DNA of 64,000 bases, taken from positions 372,001 to 436,000 of the forward strand of contig CAUJHS010000022.1 of NCBI GenBank assembly GCA_963204915.1, in the 5' to 3' direction. The notes beneath the pieces are model-generated. The model was given only the letters and a program-made list of their open reading frames with translations. It was not told the origin of the DNA and searched no databases. Position 1 is the stretch's first letter; the number at the start of each line of letters is the position of its first letter. Positions 8,819 through 17,715 of the stretch are shown piece by piece. The stretch comes from Planctomycetota bacterium (lineage in GTDB: Bacteria > Planctomycetota > Planctomycetia > Pirellulales > Pirellulaceae). Both the position numbers and the translations under genes were made by a program.

Positions 8819-11800
8819 TTACAGTTTTTGCAGTTCTTCCAGTCGCTTCTTGGCGGCGGGAGTCAGGTCGTTCGTGGGATGCCGCTCGACCACGTACGAA
8901 TAGTACCGCCGCGCTTCTTCGATGGCTTTGGTCTTCTCCGCGGCGGTTTTGGCGGTCTGAATTTGCACGTCGCGGCAGCGGGCCGCTTCATAGCCTGATT
9001 TCGCTTGCCACGGTTTCACATCTTCCGGTGATTGTTCGCCGCCAAAGCCGAACATCACACGTTGGAACTCTTTCACAGCTTCGTCGTAGTTCTTTTGCGT
9101 GAAGAACAACTCACCCCGCATGAACCGCGCTCGGGCGCCTACGGAGCCGCGACTGGCTTCGGCCGCTTGGAGGTAATCGGCCATGGCCGCGTCAAGTTGT
9201 CCCTGGTTTTGTCGGGCGAAACCGCGTTCGTAGATCGCTTCCGCGAGGTAGGGCGACTCCGGGTAGGTCTCAATGAGCGACTCCAAATGCCGCAGGCTTA
9301 CTTCCCACTGCTTCAGCTGGCCAGCGGCCTGACCGGCGTGCAACAGCACGAGCGACTTGGCGGTTTCATCGGCCAGCGGTTTCTGCAAAGCGGCATCGTA
9401 AGCCGGGAGCGCGTTGGAGTAGTCGCCCATCTTGAACAGGCTTTCGGCCTTCATAAACTGGGCCTCGCCGGCCAGGGCGCCTTGCGGGAAGGCGGTCAAC
9501 TGTTCATTAAACTCAGCAAGTGCGGCCTGGTAGATTTTCTGCTGATAGTTGGCCCAGCCCAGCTTGTAGATGACGCGCTCCTTCAGATCGCCGCGAGCCG
9601 CTTTTTGCTTGGCCGTAGCGTAAGATTTCGCCGCGTCGGCGTAGTTTTCATCATCATATTGTTTTTCGCCCAAGTGGAAGTGCGCCTCGGGGGCCAAGGG
9701 GCTATTGGGATGCTCTTGGGCGAGCCGCGCGAAGTACGCCAGAGCCTTGTCGTTGTCGCCCGCGGTTTTGTGAGCCCACGCCAGTTGATACAGCGCTTTG
9801 TCGGCCGCGAGATAGTCCGGCTTTTCTTTCAAGATGGACTCGAAGGTCGCGGCCGCGACGGCTGGTTGATTCAAAGCCAGTTCGGCCAAGCCACGCTCGT
9901 AGAGCGCTTCGAGCCGGTGTTCCTGAGTGCCGCCCGCCGCAAGGTACGCCGTAATGTCGTCAATAGCGCCTTGCTGATCGCCGGTCTGACGGCGGCTCAT
10001 GGCGCGGGCGAACAACGCCTCGGCGCGCAATTCGTGTTGTGGGTGCTGTTCCAGCAACTTGGTTAACGTTTCAGAGGCTGGGGCAAACTGTTTCGCTTGC
10101 AATAACGCCCAACCCTTGCCATAGAGCGCATACGGCGCAAACACCGACTGTGCATGATTCGTCATCACGGCGTCATAGGCTTTCACGGCGTCAGTATGCT
10201 GTCCCGCGGCGTACAAGTATTCGCCCAAGCGGTAGAACGCCTGATCGCGCAACGCGCCTTGCGGAAACGTTTGGAGCAAGCGACTGACCGCGGCTTTTGC
10301 TTCGTCCAACTTGTTTTCGCTTCGATAGGCCCGCGACAACACGAGCAGCGCTTCTTCGGCACGCGGCCCCATGGGCGCCGCCTCGACTGACGCGGCCAAC
10401 GCTTGCGCCGCTTCCGCCGGCTGGTTCAAGTAGAACCGGCTGGCGCCAATCAAGAACTGCGCCTCTGCCGCGTCGTTCGGCTTCTCGAAGGTCTTGAGCA
10501 ACGGTGTGAGCGTGTCGATGGTTTCTTGATATTTCTTTTGCAAATAGAGCGTATTCGCCCAGCGGAGCCGCCACAGAGGCAAATCGGGATGATCGCCCGC
10601 GGACGACGCCAATTCGGCGAAGAGCGTGGCCGCCTCCGTCGGATTACGCAATTGCAAGTGGCTTTCGGCCGCAATGTATTTCACATCGGGAGCAAGCCGG
10701 TCGTTCGGGAACTTCGCTAGAAAGTCTTGGGCGGTCTTGAGCGATTGATCGTGCCGCCCGAGCGACATCGCCGCGAACGCTGCGTTATACAAGGCCGGCG
10801 CCGCATGTTCCGTGTTCGCGTGCTCCTGCGCGATGGACGTGAACCGCGTTAAGGCTTCTTCCTTCGCACCGCTTTCCAGCAGCCCCTCGGCCTGATCCAT
10901 CTTCAAGGCAGGCAAGTACGGATCATTTTTCGCGGCGGGAATCGCCGCGCCCGCCAATTCGGCCGCTTTTTGCGGCTCGCCTTGACGCAGGTAAATGCGA
11001 GATAACCAATGAGCGGCCTCGGATGCAAATTTGCTCTTGGAGTCGATCACTTTTTGCAGCCACGTCGCCGCCTGATCCAATTGCTCGCCGCGATAGAATG
11101 CGCGAGCCGCTTCGATTCGCGCTTCGTCCACATAGGGCGACTGCGGCCAACGAGTCGGAATCGTGGCGTAGAGGTTCGCCGCGTCAACGAAGCGATCTTG
11201 CCGCGCGATCGCCAAGGCTTGCCGCGAAACGGCATGATCGGCCTGTGCGAAGTTCTCCAGCGCCGCGACTTCGGCGAATTGCTTCTCGGCTTCGGCCAGT
11301 TTCCCCGTTTGCAGGAGCGTCTCGGCTTTGCGCATGCGCACTTCCGCCGCTAGTTCATGATTGGCGAACTCGGCCAGGAAAGTGTCATAGGTTTTGCCTG
11401 CTTCGAGATATCGTGCGGCTCCTTCGGGCGGAGAACCAACAACCGCGTTTACGTTAGGATCGCGAAAGCGCTCGTCAACGTTTGCCAGCTCCTCTTGCGT
11501 CACCCCTAGAACGTACAGGGCATCGGGCCGCAGCGACGACTTGGGGTGCTCCTGCACCACCCGAGCATACGCCTGAATCGCCTCGGCTTTCTTATCGAGC
11601 CGATAAAGCGCTTCGCCGCGCCAGAATAACGCTCGATCCAGATATTTGCCTTGGGGAAACTGTTCAATCAACGCGCCATACGCCGCGGCGGCCGAGTTGT
11701 ATAACTCTTGCCGCTTCTCGGCAGGGGTCGACTCCAACCCCGCGAGACCGTACTGCGCCGCCGCCAGATTAAAGCGAGCGTCCTCGGCCAACTCGAACTT

Positions 11801-12133
11801 GGGGAAGTTCGCCACCGCGGCTTCGAAGTGGGCAATCGCCTTGTCGTGTTGCTGCAGCTGCAAGCGGCACACGCCCGCGTAATACTGCGCCTTGCCGACC
11901 AGCGGATCTTGGGGGAAGCGTTGAACGAACTTTTCCCACTCTTCCGCGCCCAGATCGAACGCCCCGTTGTTTTGGAAGTTGGCGGCATCGGTGTAAATGC
12001 GCAGGGCCTCGGGCGAGGACTTGGCCTGTGCGGCAGGTGGTTTCTCTTGCGCAGCCGCCGGTTTCGCACTCCAACCCGCACTGAGAACGACCAAGACTAG
12101 CGCCGCCGCGGCGGCGAGGGAGAAGCTTCTCAT
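8819..12133 (-). CDS. Giant exported tetratricopeptide-repeat protein
   Basis: The 1104-residue product starts with a signal peptide (hydrophobic 5-20, cleavage near KPAAAQ) and is then almost entirely TPR-like helical repeats of about 34-37 residues, many with A-x-A-F-x-Y/Y-x-x-A-x-x-x-F-P signatures and recurring 'FP.G.lA.eA.f' units like those of the YbgF/BamD group. TPR solenoids mediate protein-protein binding, so a periplasmic scaffold role is likely; the ligand is not evident. No enzyme domain is present. It is the longest complete gene except pyc and is apparently monocistronic, with a 421-bp spacer upstream. Its strong internal repetition makes exact repeat counts by eye unreliable. 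Confidence 0.9.
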   Translation of the reverse strand: MRSFSLAAAAALVLVVLSAGWSAKPAAAQEKPPAAQAKSSPEALRIYTDAANFQNNGAFDLGAEEWEKFVQRFPQDPLVGKAQYYAGVCRLQLQQHDKAIAHFEAAVANFPKFELAEDARFNLAAAQYGLAGLESTPAEKRQELYNSAAAAYGALIEQFPQGKYLDRALFWRGEALYRLDKKAEAIQAYARVVQEHPKSSLRPDALYVLGVTQEELANVDERFRDPNVNAVVGSPPEGAARYLEAGKTYDTFLAEFANHELAAEVRMRKAETLLQTGKLAEAEKQFAEVAALENFAQADHAVSRQALAIARQDRFVDAANLYATIPTRWPQSPYVDEARIEAARAFYRGEQLDQAATWLQKVIDSKSKFASEAAHWLSRIYLRQGEPQKAAELAGAAIPAAKNDPYLPALKMDQAEGLLESGAKEEALTRFTSIAQEHANTEHAAPALYNAAFAAMSLGRHDQSLKTAQDFLAKFPNDRLAPDVKYIAAESHLQLRNPTEAATLFAELASSAGDHPDLPLWRLRWANTLYLQKKYQETIDTLTPLLKTFEKPNDAAEAQFLIGASRFYLNQPAEAAQALAASVEAAPMGPRAEEALLVLSRAYRSENKLDEAKAAVSRLLQTFPQGALRDQAFYRLGEYLYAAGQHTDAVKAYDAVMTNHAQSVFAPYALYGKGWALLQAKQFAPASETLTKLLEQHPQHELRAEALFARAMSRRQTGDQQGAIDDITAYLAAGGTQEHRLEALYERGLAELALNQPAVAAATFESILKEKPDYLAADKALYQLAWAHKTAGDNDKALAYFARLAQEHPNSPLAPEAHFHLGEKQYDDENYADAAKSYATAKQKAARGDLKERVIYKLGWANYQQKIYQAALAEFNEQLTAFPQGALAGEAQFMKAESLFKMGDYSNALPAYDAALQKPLADETAKSLVLLHAGQAAGQLKQWEVSLRHLESLIETYPESPYLAEAIYERGFARQNQGQLDAAMADYLQAAEASRGSVGARARFMRGELFFTQKNYDEAVKEFQRVMFGFGGEQSPEDVKPWQAKSGYEAARCRDVQIQTAKTAAEKTKAIEEARRYYSYVVERHPTNDLTPAAKKRLEELQKL

Positions 12134-12554
12134 ATTCCGTGACCTCGTCGTATTGCGATAATCGGGGGGAGCCGGCCGCAGAGAAACGCCGTCCTCCCTT
12201 ACTGTATGGCCGTCGCCTGAACTTTTGTGGCGTTCTTGCAGAAGAACCGCAAAGTTAGGGGGCAGGTCGCGTTAACGCCGTTCGCTTCCTTGGCCCCAAG
12301 CGGCCGAACCGGCGGCGCCAGGCAGGCTGGCTTGAGTTTACCAAATCTCATCTTTGCCGGGAAAGCTGCGCGACGGTTTTTGACCGTGTCTTGCGGCCGT
12401 TAGGATGAAGGAATTCGCCCTATAATCGTTGAACTTACCCCAGGCGCCGCATCCTCTCATGGCTGTCGCCCCTCATGCGACGGTGTACACTTGAGCGGCT
12501 CAGCCGAGGCGCCCGATAATTGGCGAATCAGAACCGTCGTCCTCCAAGTTTGAC
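12134..12554. other. 421-bp divergent intergenic region
   Basis: This region separates the TPR gene (leftward) from the MaoC hydratase (rightward). A consensus -10 TATAAT sits at 12421-12426 on the + strand, with no good -35 at 16-18 bp; TTGCGG at 12391 is too far away. Nothing else is recognised. Confidence 0.4.
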
Positions 12555-13034
12555 ATGTCGCAACCGCTCTATTTTGACGAACTGCACGTGAGTGATCACT
12601 GGGAAAGCCGCGCTCGCACCATTACCGAGGCCGACGTGGTGAACTTCGCCTGCATGACGGGCGATTTCGACCCGCTGCATGTCGATCATGAATTCGCCCG
12701 GCAAACCCCTTTCCGCAAGCCCATTGCCCATGGGTTGTTGGGGCTGTCTTGGATGGCGGGACTTAGCACCACGGCGCCTTATGTGAAAACGGCGGCGTTC
12801 GTGGCCATTCGCGAGTGGCGGTTCTTGCAGCCCGCTTACATTGGCGACACGGTTCACGTGGTAACGGAAGTTGTCGAGTTAATCCCCAAGGGGCGGCGGC
12901 GAGGCCAAGTGGTGTGGCGCCGCAAATTGGTCAATCAATCGGGTGTTGTGCTGCAAGAAGGCCTGCTCGACACGTTGGTTGAAGTGAAACCGAAGGAAAC
13001 AACATCGCCTTCGTCGGATGCGGGCGCGGTTTAG
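12555..13034 (+). CDS. MaoC-like hot-dog hydratase
   Basis: This is a 159-residue MaoC/R-specific enoyl-CoA hydratase family protein, normally acting on acyl-CoA thioesters. The diagnostic hydratase-2 motif is complete: ACMTGDFDPLHVDHEFA (about residues 32-48), whose Asp and His are the catalytic pair, followed by PIAHGLLGL. Length is typical of single hot-dog domain members such as PhaJ-like enzymes. Transcription runs rightward; it converges with the enolase-superfamily gene. No fatty-acid genes are adjacent, so the physiological substrate is open. The ATG at 12555 is the only reasonable start. Confidence 0.9.
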   Translation: MSQPLYFDELHVSDHWESRARTITEADVVNFACMTGDFDPLHVDHEFARQTPFRKPIAHGLLGLSWMAGLSTTAPYVKTAAFVAIREWRFLQPAYIGDTVHVVTEVVELIPKGRRRGQVVWRRKLVNQSGVVLQEGLLDTLVEVKPKETTSPSSDAGAV

Positions 13035-13052
13035 TCGCGTCGACACAAAACT

Positions 13053-14459
13053 TCAGCCCACGAAATGCAATCCGGTGCGGGATTTTTCATACAGCGATTT
13101 CCATTCGGCAGAACCGTCATTGGGAACCAGGCGCGTATTGACGCCCCGTTCAAAGTAAGGCATCTTGCCGGCGCGAGCCGCATTGAGCATAAAGTTCACG
13201 TTGCCGTCGTTGGCGATGTACATTTTGCGGCCGCTTGACCACGTGGTTTCGATCAGTCGCTCGGGCTCGGGGCGCGAAGCGGGTTTCTCGATGCGGAAAC
13301 GCTCCAGCGCGGCTCGGTCTAACTCGTAGCCTAAGCCGGCGCCGTCGGGCACGCGTGCTTTGCCTTCTTCAACCACAATCGGCCGTGTCAACAACGTATG
13401 GGTGTACAATTGATGGCAGTTGACGGCCGGCCAACGCGCATGGCTGAGCACTCCGCCAAAATGGAGCGACCAGGCCGCCGTCAGTCCCGTACCGACAATT
13501 TGCAGCCAGAACGGCATATCGGCCGTGGCGCAGGCGGCGCCTGTTTTAATCAACCGGCTGGCGCCGCCTCCCACCACGAAGCCATCGCACACGCCTTGCG
13601 TAAACGCGACCATGGGCTTGGGATCGCCGTAGTGCATGGCCACCGGCACGCGCGTGGCCTGGCGAATGCGCTGATTGCCCTCGATGTCCGACTGGAAGAT
13701 GGGCGATTCATAAAATGCCGTCTGCGGATACTTCGCCAGGTCTTCCAAGATGGGAATGGCGCGATTGGCGTCTAAGAGCGTGTCGTTGAAGTCCATGGCC
13801 ACATAGAACGAGTGGGGAACCACTTTCGCGACCGCATCCATTTGGGCCCACACGTCAAACCAGGGGCGCCCCTTGGACTTGTAGGAACGATACCCCTGCT
13901 CGTAGGCGGTACGGCATTCCGACGCCATATCTTCCGCCGACGTGTCGATATTCCACCACGCCAGCGGTGTTTTCTCGTGGACTTTACGGCCGAGCAGCGC
14001 ATGAACGGGCACATCATTGGCGCGGCCTACGGCGTCAAAGAGCGCCATTTGCAGACCCGCGCCCAAGTCGTCATCCCACATCAAGCGGGCGGCGTTCTGA
14101 TGCAACACGCGGTTCACTTGCTCGTCGGTCGAGTCGCCCCAAGTGTAATACAGGAGTGTCTCGCCGACGCCCACATGTCCCGAGGCCAAGTGGATTTCAA
14201 ACACCTCGGTATAGCGCCAATGGGGAATCTCCCGGTCCATATTGCGAGCGGGAATCTCACGGAAGGGAACTTCCAGCGTAGTCCGCTCCACACGCTTCAC
14301 GTTGAGCCGTGGATCCGCTTCCATGGCGGCCAGCGACGGCGGCGACAAAGAACTTCCAAGCGCCACGCCCGCTAACCCCGCCAATCCGGCTTGCAGCGCG
14401 GTACGGCGCGAGATCGCGCGACGGGTCTGGCGACGCTGCACATCTTGGTGTCGATTCAT
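13053..14459 (-). CDS. Tat-exported enolase-superfamily (mandelate racemase-like) protein
   Basis: The 468-residue product carries a twin-arginine signal (SRRTALQAGLAGLAG, about residues 17-31) and then a mandelate racemase/muconate lactonizing enzyme fold: capping domain to about 150, then the TIM barrel. Visible active-site elements are the KxK pair in YKSKGRP, the first metal-ligand Asp in AMDFND and the second ligand Glu in FYESP. Where the third ligand (Glu/Asp in xxDE) is expected the sequence reads PVAMHYGDP, and the usual late ESG/ETG strand reads VGTGL. Activity is therefore doubtful or altered. The ATG at 14459 was chosen because it puts the Tat motif near the N-terminus; an in-frame ATG at 14492 is possible. 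The gene is divergent from the DUF1559 pseudopilin. Confidence 0.85.
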   Translation of the reverse strand: MNRHQDVQRRQTRRAISRRTALQAGLAGLAGVALGSSLSPPSLAAMEADPRLNVKRVERTTLEVPFREIPARNMDREIPHWRYTEVFEIHLASGHVGVGETLLYYTWGDSTDEQVNRVLHQNAARLMWDDDLGAGLQMALFDAVGRANDVPVHALLGRKVHEKTPLAWWNIDTSAEDMASECRTAYEQGYRSYKSKGRPWFDVWAQMDAVAKVVPHSFYVAMDFNDTLLDANRAIPILEDLAKYPQTAFYESPIFQSDIEGNQRIRQATRVPVAMHYGDPKPMVAFTQGVCDGFVVGGGASRLIKTGAACATADMPFWLQIVGTGLTAAWSLHFGGVLSHARWPAVNCHQLYTHTLLTRPIVVEEGKARVPDGAGLGYELDRAALERFRIEKPASRPEPERLIETTWSSGRKMYIANDGNVNFMLNAARAGKMPYFERGVNTRLVPNDGSAEWKSLYEKSRTGLHFVG

Positions 14460-14829
14460 GCGATCTACCGATTTTTCAAGGTTACGTACCATCGCGGCGA
14501 TACTGGCGACGTTTCCCATTTCACCACTTATGCCGCTCGGATTCAAAGCAATTCGCGGAAAAATGCTAGCTTTTTGTGTGGAAAGCAGTCCTAGCGCACC
14601 GGCGTCCAATTCAGGAAAATCAACAAGCACGGATTGACAGAGGCGGAGCGGGGAGTACATTACACATCTATTGAAACTGAGACCGTGTATCATTAAGCGT
14701 TGCCGCCGACTCGCCAGCCTCGGCCAGTTCCGCCTGCCTCCTTTCGCCAGCCACGTTTGCTGCGACGCCTCCCACCCAACAAGAGAACCGCCCCACGGCT
14801 CTTCTGTGACTGTGCGAAAGGACATTCTG
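14460..14829. other. 370-bp divergent intergenic region
   Basis: This region serves as promoter region for the leftward enolase-superfamily gene and the rightward DUF1559 gene. Its right half carries the -35/-10 pair listed separately. No coding sequence is supported. Confidence 0.5.
14634..14661 (+). promoter_or_regulatory. Sigma-70-type promoter candidate for the DUF1559 gene
   Basis: A perfect -35 TTGACA (14634-14639) is followed after 16 bases by TACATT (14656-14661), a four-of-six -10. It would leave a leader of about 160 bases before the ATG at 14830. Confidence 0.5.
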
Positions 14830-15813
14830 ATGCGCGTACGCGGTAAATCTGGCTTTACCCTGGTTGAGTTGTTAGTGGTCATCGCCGTGATTGGAATTCT
14901 CGTGGCGTTGTTGCTGCCCGCCGTGCAAGCCGCCCGCGAGGCGGCGCGGCGCATGTCGTGCACAAACAATCTCAAGCAAATGTCGCTGGCGTTGCATAAC
15001 TACCACGACACCTATCGCGTGTTTCCTCCTTCGGGCATTTATCCCCGGGGCGCCACGGGCGATGGATGGTCGTTTCAGGCCCGCTTGCTGCCCTTCCTGG
15101 AACAAGCGAATTTGCAGGACTTGATCGATTGGAATCTCTCCTACGCCGCGCAAACGGCCGTCGCCCGCACGCGCGTGCCCACCTATTTATGTCCGAGCGA
15201 AACCAAAGATTATGAACGGCCCGACGGCGCCATTACGCACTACCCGCTGAACTACGGTGTGAACGTCGGAACCTGGTTTGTGTATGACCCCAATAACGGG
15301 CAATACGGCAATGGCCTGACGGGTCCCAATGCCCAAACCAACATGGCCAGCCTGATCGACGGAACGAGCAACACCCTCGCATTGGCCGAAGTGAAAGCCT
15401 GGAGCCCCTATTTGCGTGACGGCGGCAATCCGAACGCGGTCGGCGCCCCCATTCCTGCCACGACTGCCGCCACGGTGGCGTATGGCGGAAGCTTTAAGAA
15501 CAACTCGGGCCACACGGAATGGGTCGATGGGCGCGTGCACCAAACCGGCGTAACGGGAACGTTCCCGCCCAACACCCTATTCGCCTACACCGACGCGGGC
15601 GTGGTGTATGACGTTGATTTCAATTCGAGCCGAGAAGGCAAGACGACCAACCAAATCACGTACGCCGTGGTGACGGCGCGAAGCTATCACCCGGCCGGTG
15701 TGAATGTGGCGCTCGCCGATGGCTCGTCGCGATTTGTGGCCGAGACGATTGACCTGAACGTCTGGCGAGGCTACGCGACTCGCGATGGCGGCGAAGTGGT
15801 GAAGTTGGACTAG
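14830..15813 (+). CDS. DUF1559 pseudopilin-like protein
   Basis: This is a classic planctomycete DUF1559 protein of 327 residues. The N-terminus is a type IV prepilin-like leader and helix (GFTLVELLVVIAVIGILVALL), so it should be processed by a prepilin peptidase and anchored in the inner membrane. It is followed by the invariant AREAARRMSCTNNLKQMSLALHNYHD-type segment (split here by a conserved Cys) and the C-terminal H-x9-DG motif (SYHPAGVNVALADGSSRF). The start at 14830 gives MRVRGKSGFTLV; longer in-frame versions to 14671 would bury the leader. The hemP gene follows after 23 bases, so the two are probably co-transcribed. Confidence 0.93.
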   Translation: MRVRGKSGFTLVELLVVIAVIGILVALLLPAVQAAREAARRMSCTNNLKQMSLALHNYHDTYRVFPPSGIYPRGATGDGWSFQARLLPFLEQANLQDLIDWNLSYAAQTAVARTRVPTYLCPSETKDYERPDGAITHYPLNYGVNVGTWFVYDPNNGQYGNGLTGPNAQTNMASLIDGTSNTLALAEVKAWSPYLRDGGNPNAVGAPIPATTAATVAYGGSFKNNSGHTEWVDGRVHQTGVTGTFPPNTLFAYTDAGVVYDVDFNSSREGKTTNQITYAVVTARSYHPAGVNVALADGSSRFVAETIDLNVWRGYATRDGGEVVKLD

Positions 15814-15836
15814 CCATGAGAGGAGCCGCATCGCCG

Positions 15837-16034
15837 ATGGTCGATCAACCTTATCCCGCGCCGCACGACCCAAGCAACGACGTCTCCGCGCCACTGGGTC
15901 GTCCGCGCGATGACCGCCAGATATGGACCACCGAGCAACTCCTGGGAAAACACCAGGAGGTGCTCATTCAACATGGCGACGACGTCTACCGCCTTCGCAT
16001 CACACGGCACGGGAAGCTGATTCTTTACAAGTAA
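15837..16034 (+). CDS. hemP: Hemin uptake protein HemP
   Basis: HemP is a small protein tied to heme/iron uptake, in several bacteria needed for expression of the heme receptor. The 65-residue product ends with the complete family signature: LLGKHQEVLIQHG, then DVYRLRITRHGKLILYK. The ATG at 15837 is preferred over the one at 15816 because GAGAGGAG lies 11 bases upstream of it. It follows the DUF1559 gene by 23 bases and likely shares its mRNA. No heme receptor or TonB gene is in the window, so the link to iron rests on the family alone. Confidence 0.88.
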   Translation: MVDQPYPAPHDPSNDVSAPLGRPRDDRQIWTTEQLLGKHQEVLIQHGDDVYRLRITRHGKLILYK

Positions 16035-16100
16035 GCGACGGCGCCCGACGACCCATGCCCCGCCGCGGACCAACGAGACGGACGATCCGAGGGCCGTTTG

Positions 16101-16952
16101 TTACTTGCCGCAATAATCAATGGCGCGGGCGATTTCGCTCTTGAGCTGAGCCCGGTGGACAATGCGGTCAATAAAACCGTGCTCCAAGAGGAATTCGCTT
16201 GTTTGAAAGCCCTTGGGCAGCTCTAAGCGAATCGTGGCTTTGATGGTGCGAGGACCGGCAAAGCCGATCAGAGCTTCCGGTTCGGCAAAGATCAAATCTC
16301 CCAGCGAGGCGAAACTCGCCGCTACGCCGCCCATCGTGGGGTTGGTCAACACTGAGATATATAAGCCGCCCGCACGATCGTACCGGGCCAGCGCCGCCGA
16401 GACCTTCGCCATTTGCATGAGCGACAAGATCCCCTCATGCATGCGGGCCCCGCCGCCCGATCCGCTGATGATGATCAACGGCAGATTCTGTTCGGTGGCG
16501 CGTTCGACCAGTCGGGTCAGGCGTTCACCGACGACCGACCCCATGCTTCCCATGATGAACGAGGAATCGGTCACGCCAATGGCCACACGACGCGCACGAA
16601 TCATACCGCATCCGGTAATGGCGGCGTCGGTCAGGCCCGTGCGTTTTTGCTCGATAACGAGCTTGTCTTTGTAGGGCTTCTTGTCGCAGAAGCCGAGTGG
16701 ATCGGTAGGACGAAGATGATCATCCCACTCTTCAAAGGTGCCTTCGTCAAGCATTTGCTCGATGCGTTCCGGAGCCGACACATAGAAGTGGTGATCGCAC
16801 TCCGGGCAAATATTTAACAATTGCTCGACTTGCTTGCGGAAGACCGTTTGCTCACAACCGGGGCAGCGCAACCATAACCCCTCGGGCACACCCCGTTTGG
16901 GTCGCCGTCCTGAGTTGTCCGAGCTGGTTGCGTACTCTGCGGAATCGGCCAT
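16101..16952 (-). CDS. accD: Acetyl-CoA carboxylase carboxyltransferase subunit beta
   Basis: AccD forms, with AccA, the carboxyltransferase that moves CO2 from biotin to acetyl-CoA, the first step of fatty-acid synthesis. The 283-residue product has the N-terminal zinc ribbon (CPGC at about 30-33 and CPEC at about 51-54) and the crotonase-like core with the oxyanion glycines in [14 protein letters not shown] and [15 protein letters not shown]. Length is normal. The gene lies downstream of rpe and the phosphatase-like gene on the same strand, but a 166-bp spacer with a GC hairpin suggests partly independent expression. It converges with hemP. No accA is present in the window. Confidence 0.96.
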   Translation of the reverse strand: MADSAEYATSSDNSGRRPKRGVPEGLWLRCPGCEQTVFRKQVEQLLNICPECDHHFYVSAPERIEQMLDEGTFEEWDDHLRPTDPLGFCDKKPYKDKLVIEQKRTGLTDAAITGCGMIRARRVAIGVTDSSFIMGSMGSVVGERLTRLVERATEQNLPLIIISGSGGGARMHEGILSLMQMAKVSAALARYDRAGGLYISVLTNPTMGGVAASFASLGDLIFAEPEALIGFAGPRTIKATIRLELPKGFQTSEFLLEHGFIDRIVHRAQLKSEIARAIDYCGK

Positions 16953-17036
16953 GAAGGTTGGCCCTTGGGCCTCAAGGCAAGCGGAACGTCTAACGGCAAA
17001 GGTTTACCGTGTAAAAAGCGTCTTCGACAAATGGTC

Positions 17037-17064
17037 AAGCCCCCGCCATGTTCAGAGGGGGCCT
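17037..17064 (-). terminator. Possible terminator between the phosphatase-like gene and accD
   Basis: GCCCCC (17039-17044) and GGGGGC (17057-17062) pair around a 12-nt loop. On the minus strand the stem is followed by TTGACC rather than a T-run, so it is a weak terminator at best; the same TTGACC could serve as a -35 for accD. Confidence 0.3.
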
Positions 17065-17118
17065 TTCGCCGGTTGGTGGAAGCCTTCGTTCGTTCCCGTA
17101 ACGTTCGTCGCAAAACGA

Positions 17119-17700
17119 TTAATAGCTGGACGAGACGGCCTGCGGACCAATGCTAATGGTTTCCCAATCGCCGCATTCACACTCGGCCTTCCATAAATCG
17201 CCAATTTCACGATGCGTTAACGTGCTGCGAATCAAGCTCGCAATCGGCTCCGGCGCCACCAAGGCGATTACGCCCGACCGATGTTTGTGCAGCAGTTTCT
17301 CCAACGCTTGTTGGACACGCAGCTGTGCATGAGCAAACGGTTCGCCCTGCGGCGGACACAACGTTTGCGGGTTTTCTTGCCACTGTTTATATACGCGTGG
17401 CTGATTCTTCTTCAACTCCTCAATCAATTTGCCGTGCCACAAACCTTGGTCTAAGTTTTGGAGCTTGTCGATCACTTTGACCCGCAGGTCGTGATCGGCC
17501 GCCAAAGCCGACGCGGTTTGTTGGGCTGCATGGCAAGGAGAAGCGTACACCGCGTCGAGTTCGACGCTGGACAACTCTCCTACGCTACGGGCGACCTGAT
17601 GGGCGCCCTTCGGGTTGAGCGGCACATCCAGCGTACCCTGGATGCGGCCTTGTTCGTCAAAATCGGTCGAGCCGGGACGCAACAATACGATGCGCAACAT
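17119..17700 (-). CDS. Histidine-phosphatase-fold protein lacking both catalytic histidines
   Basis: The 193-residue product aligns throughout with the phosphoglycerate-mutase/histidine phosphatase family: GRIQGTLDVPLNPKG, VYASPCHAAQQTA, an acidic QNLDQGLWHGK segment and a C-terminal beta-strand/helix. The nucleophile motif RHG is RPG here (LLRPGSTDFDEQGR), and the second histidine, expected in a VSHGG-type motif, is replaced in ALVAPEPIASLIR. The key catalytic residues are therefore missing and phosphatase activity is not expected; a binding or regulatory role is more likely. It begins 15 bases after rpe and must be co-transcribed with it. Frame, codon use and conserved fold residues look intact, so it is not a decaying pseudogene. 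Confidence 0.85.
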   Translation of the reverse strand: MLRIVLLRPGSTDFDEQGRIQGTLDVPLNPKGAHQVARSVGELSSVELDAVYASPCHAAQQTASALAADHDLRVKVIDKLQNLDQGLWHGKLIEELKKNQPRVYKQWQENPQTLCPPQGEPFAHAQLRVQQALEKLLHKHRSGVIALVAPEPIASLIRSTLTHREIGDLWKAECECGDWETISIGPQAVSSSY

Positions 17701-17715
17701 GGCTTGTGTTGTTAC

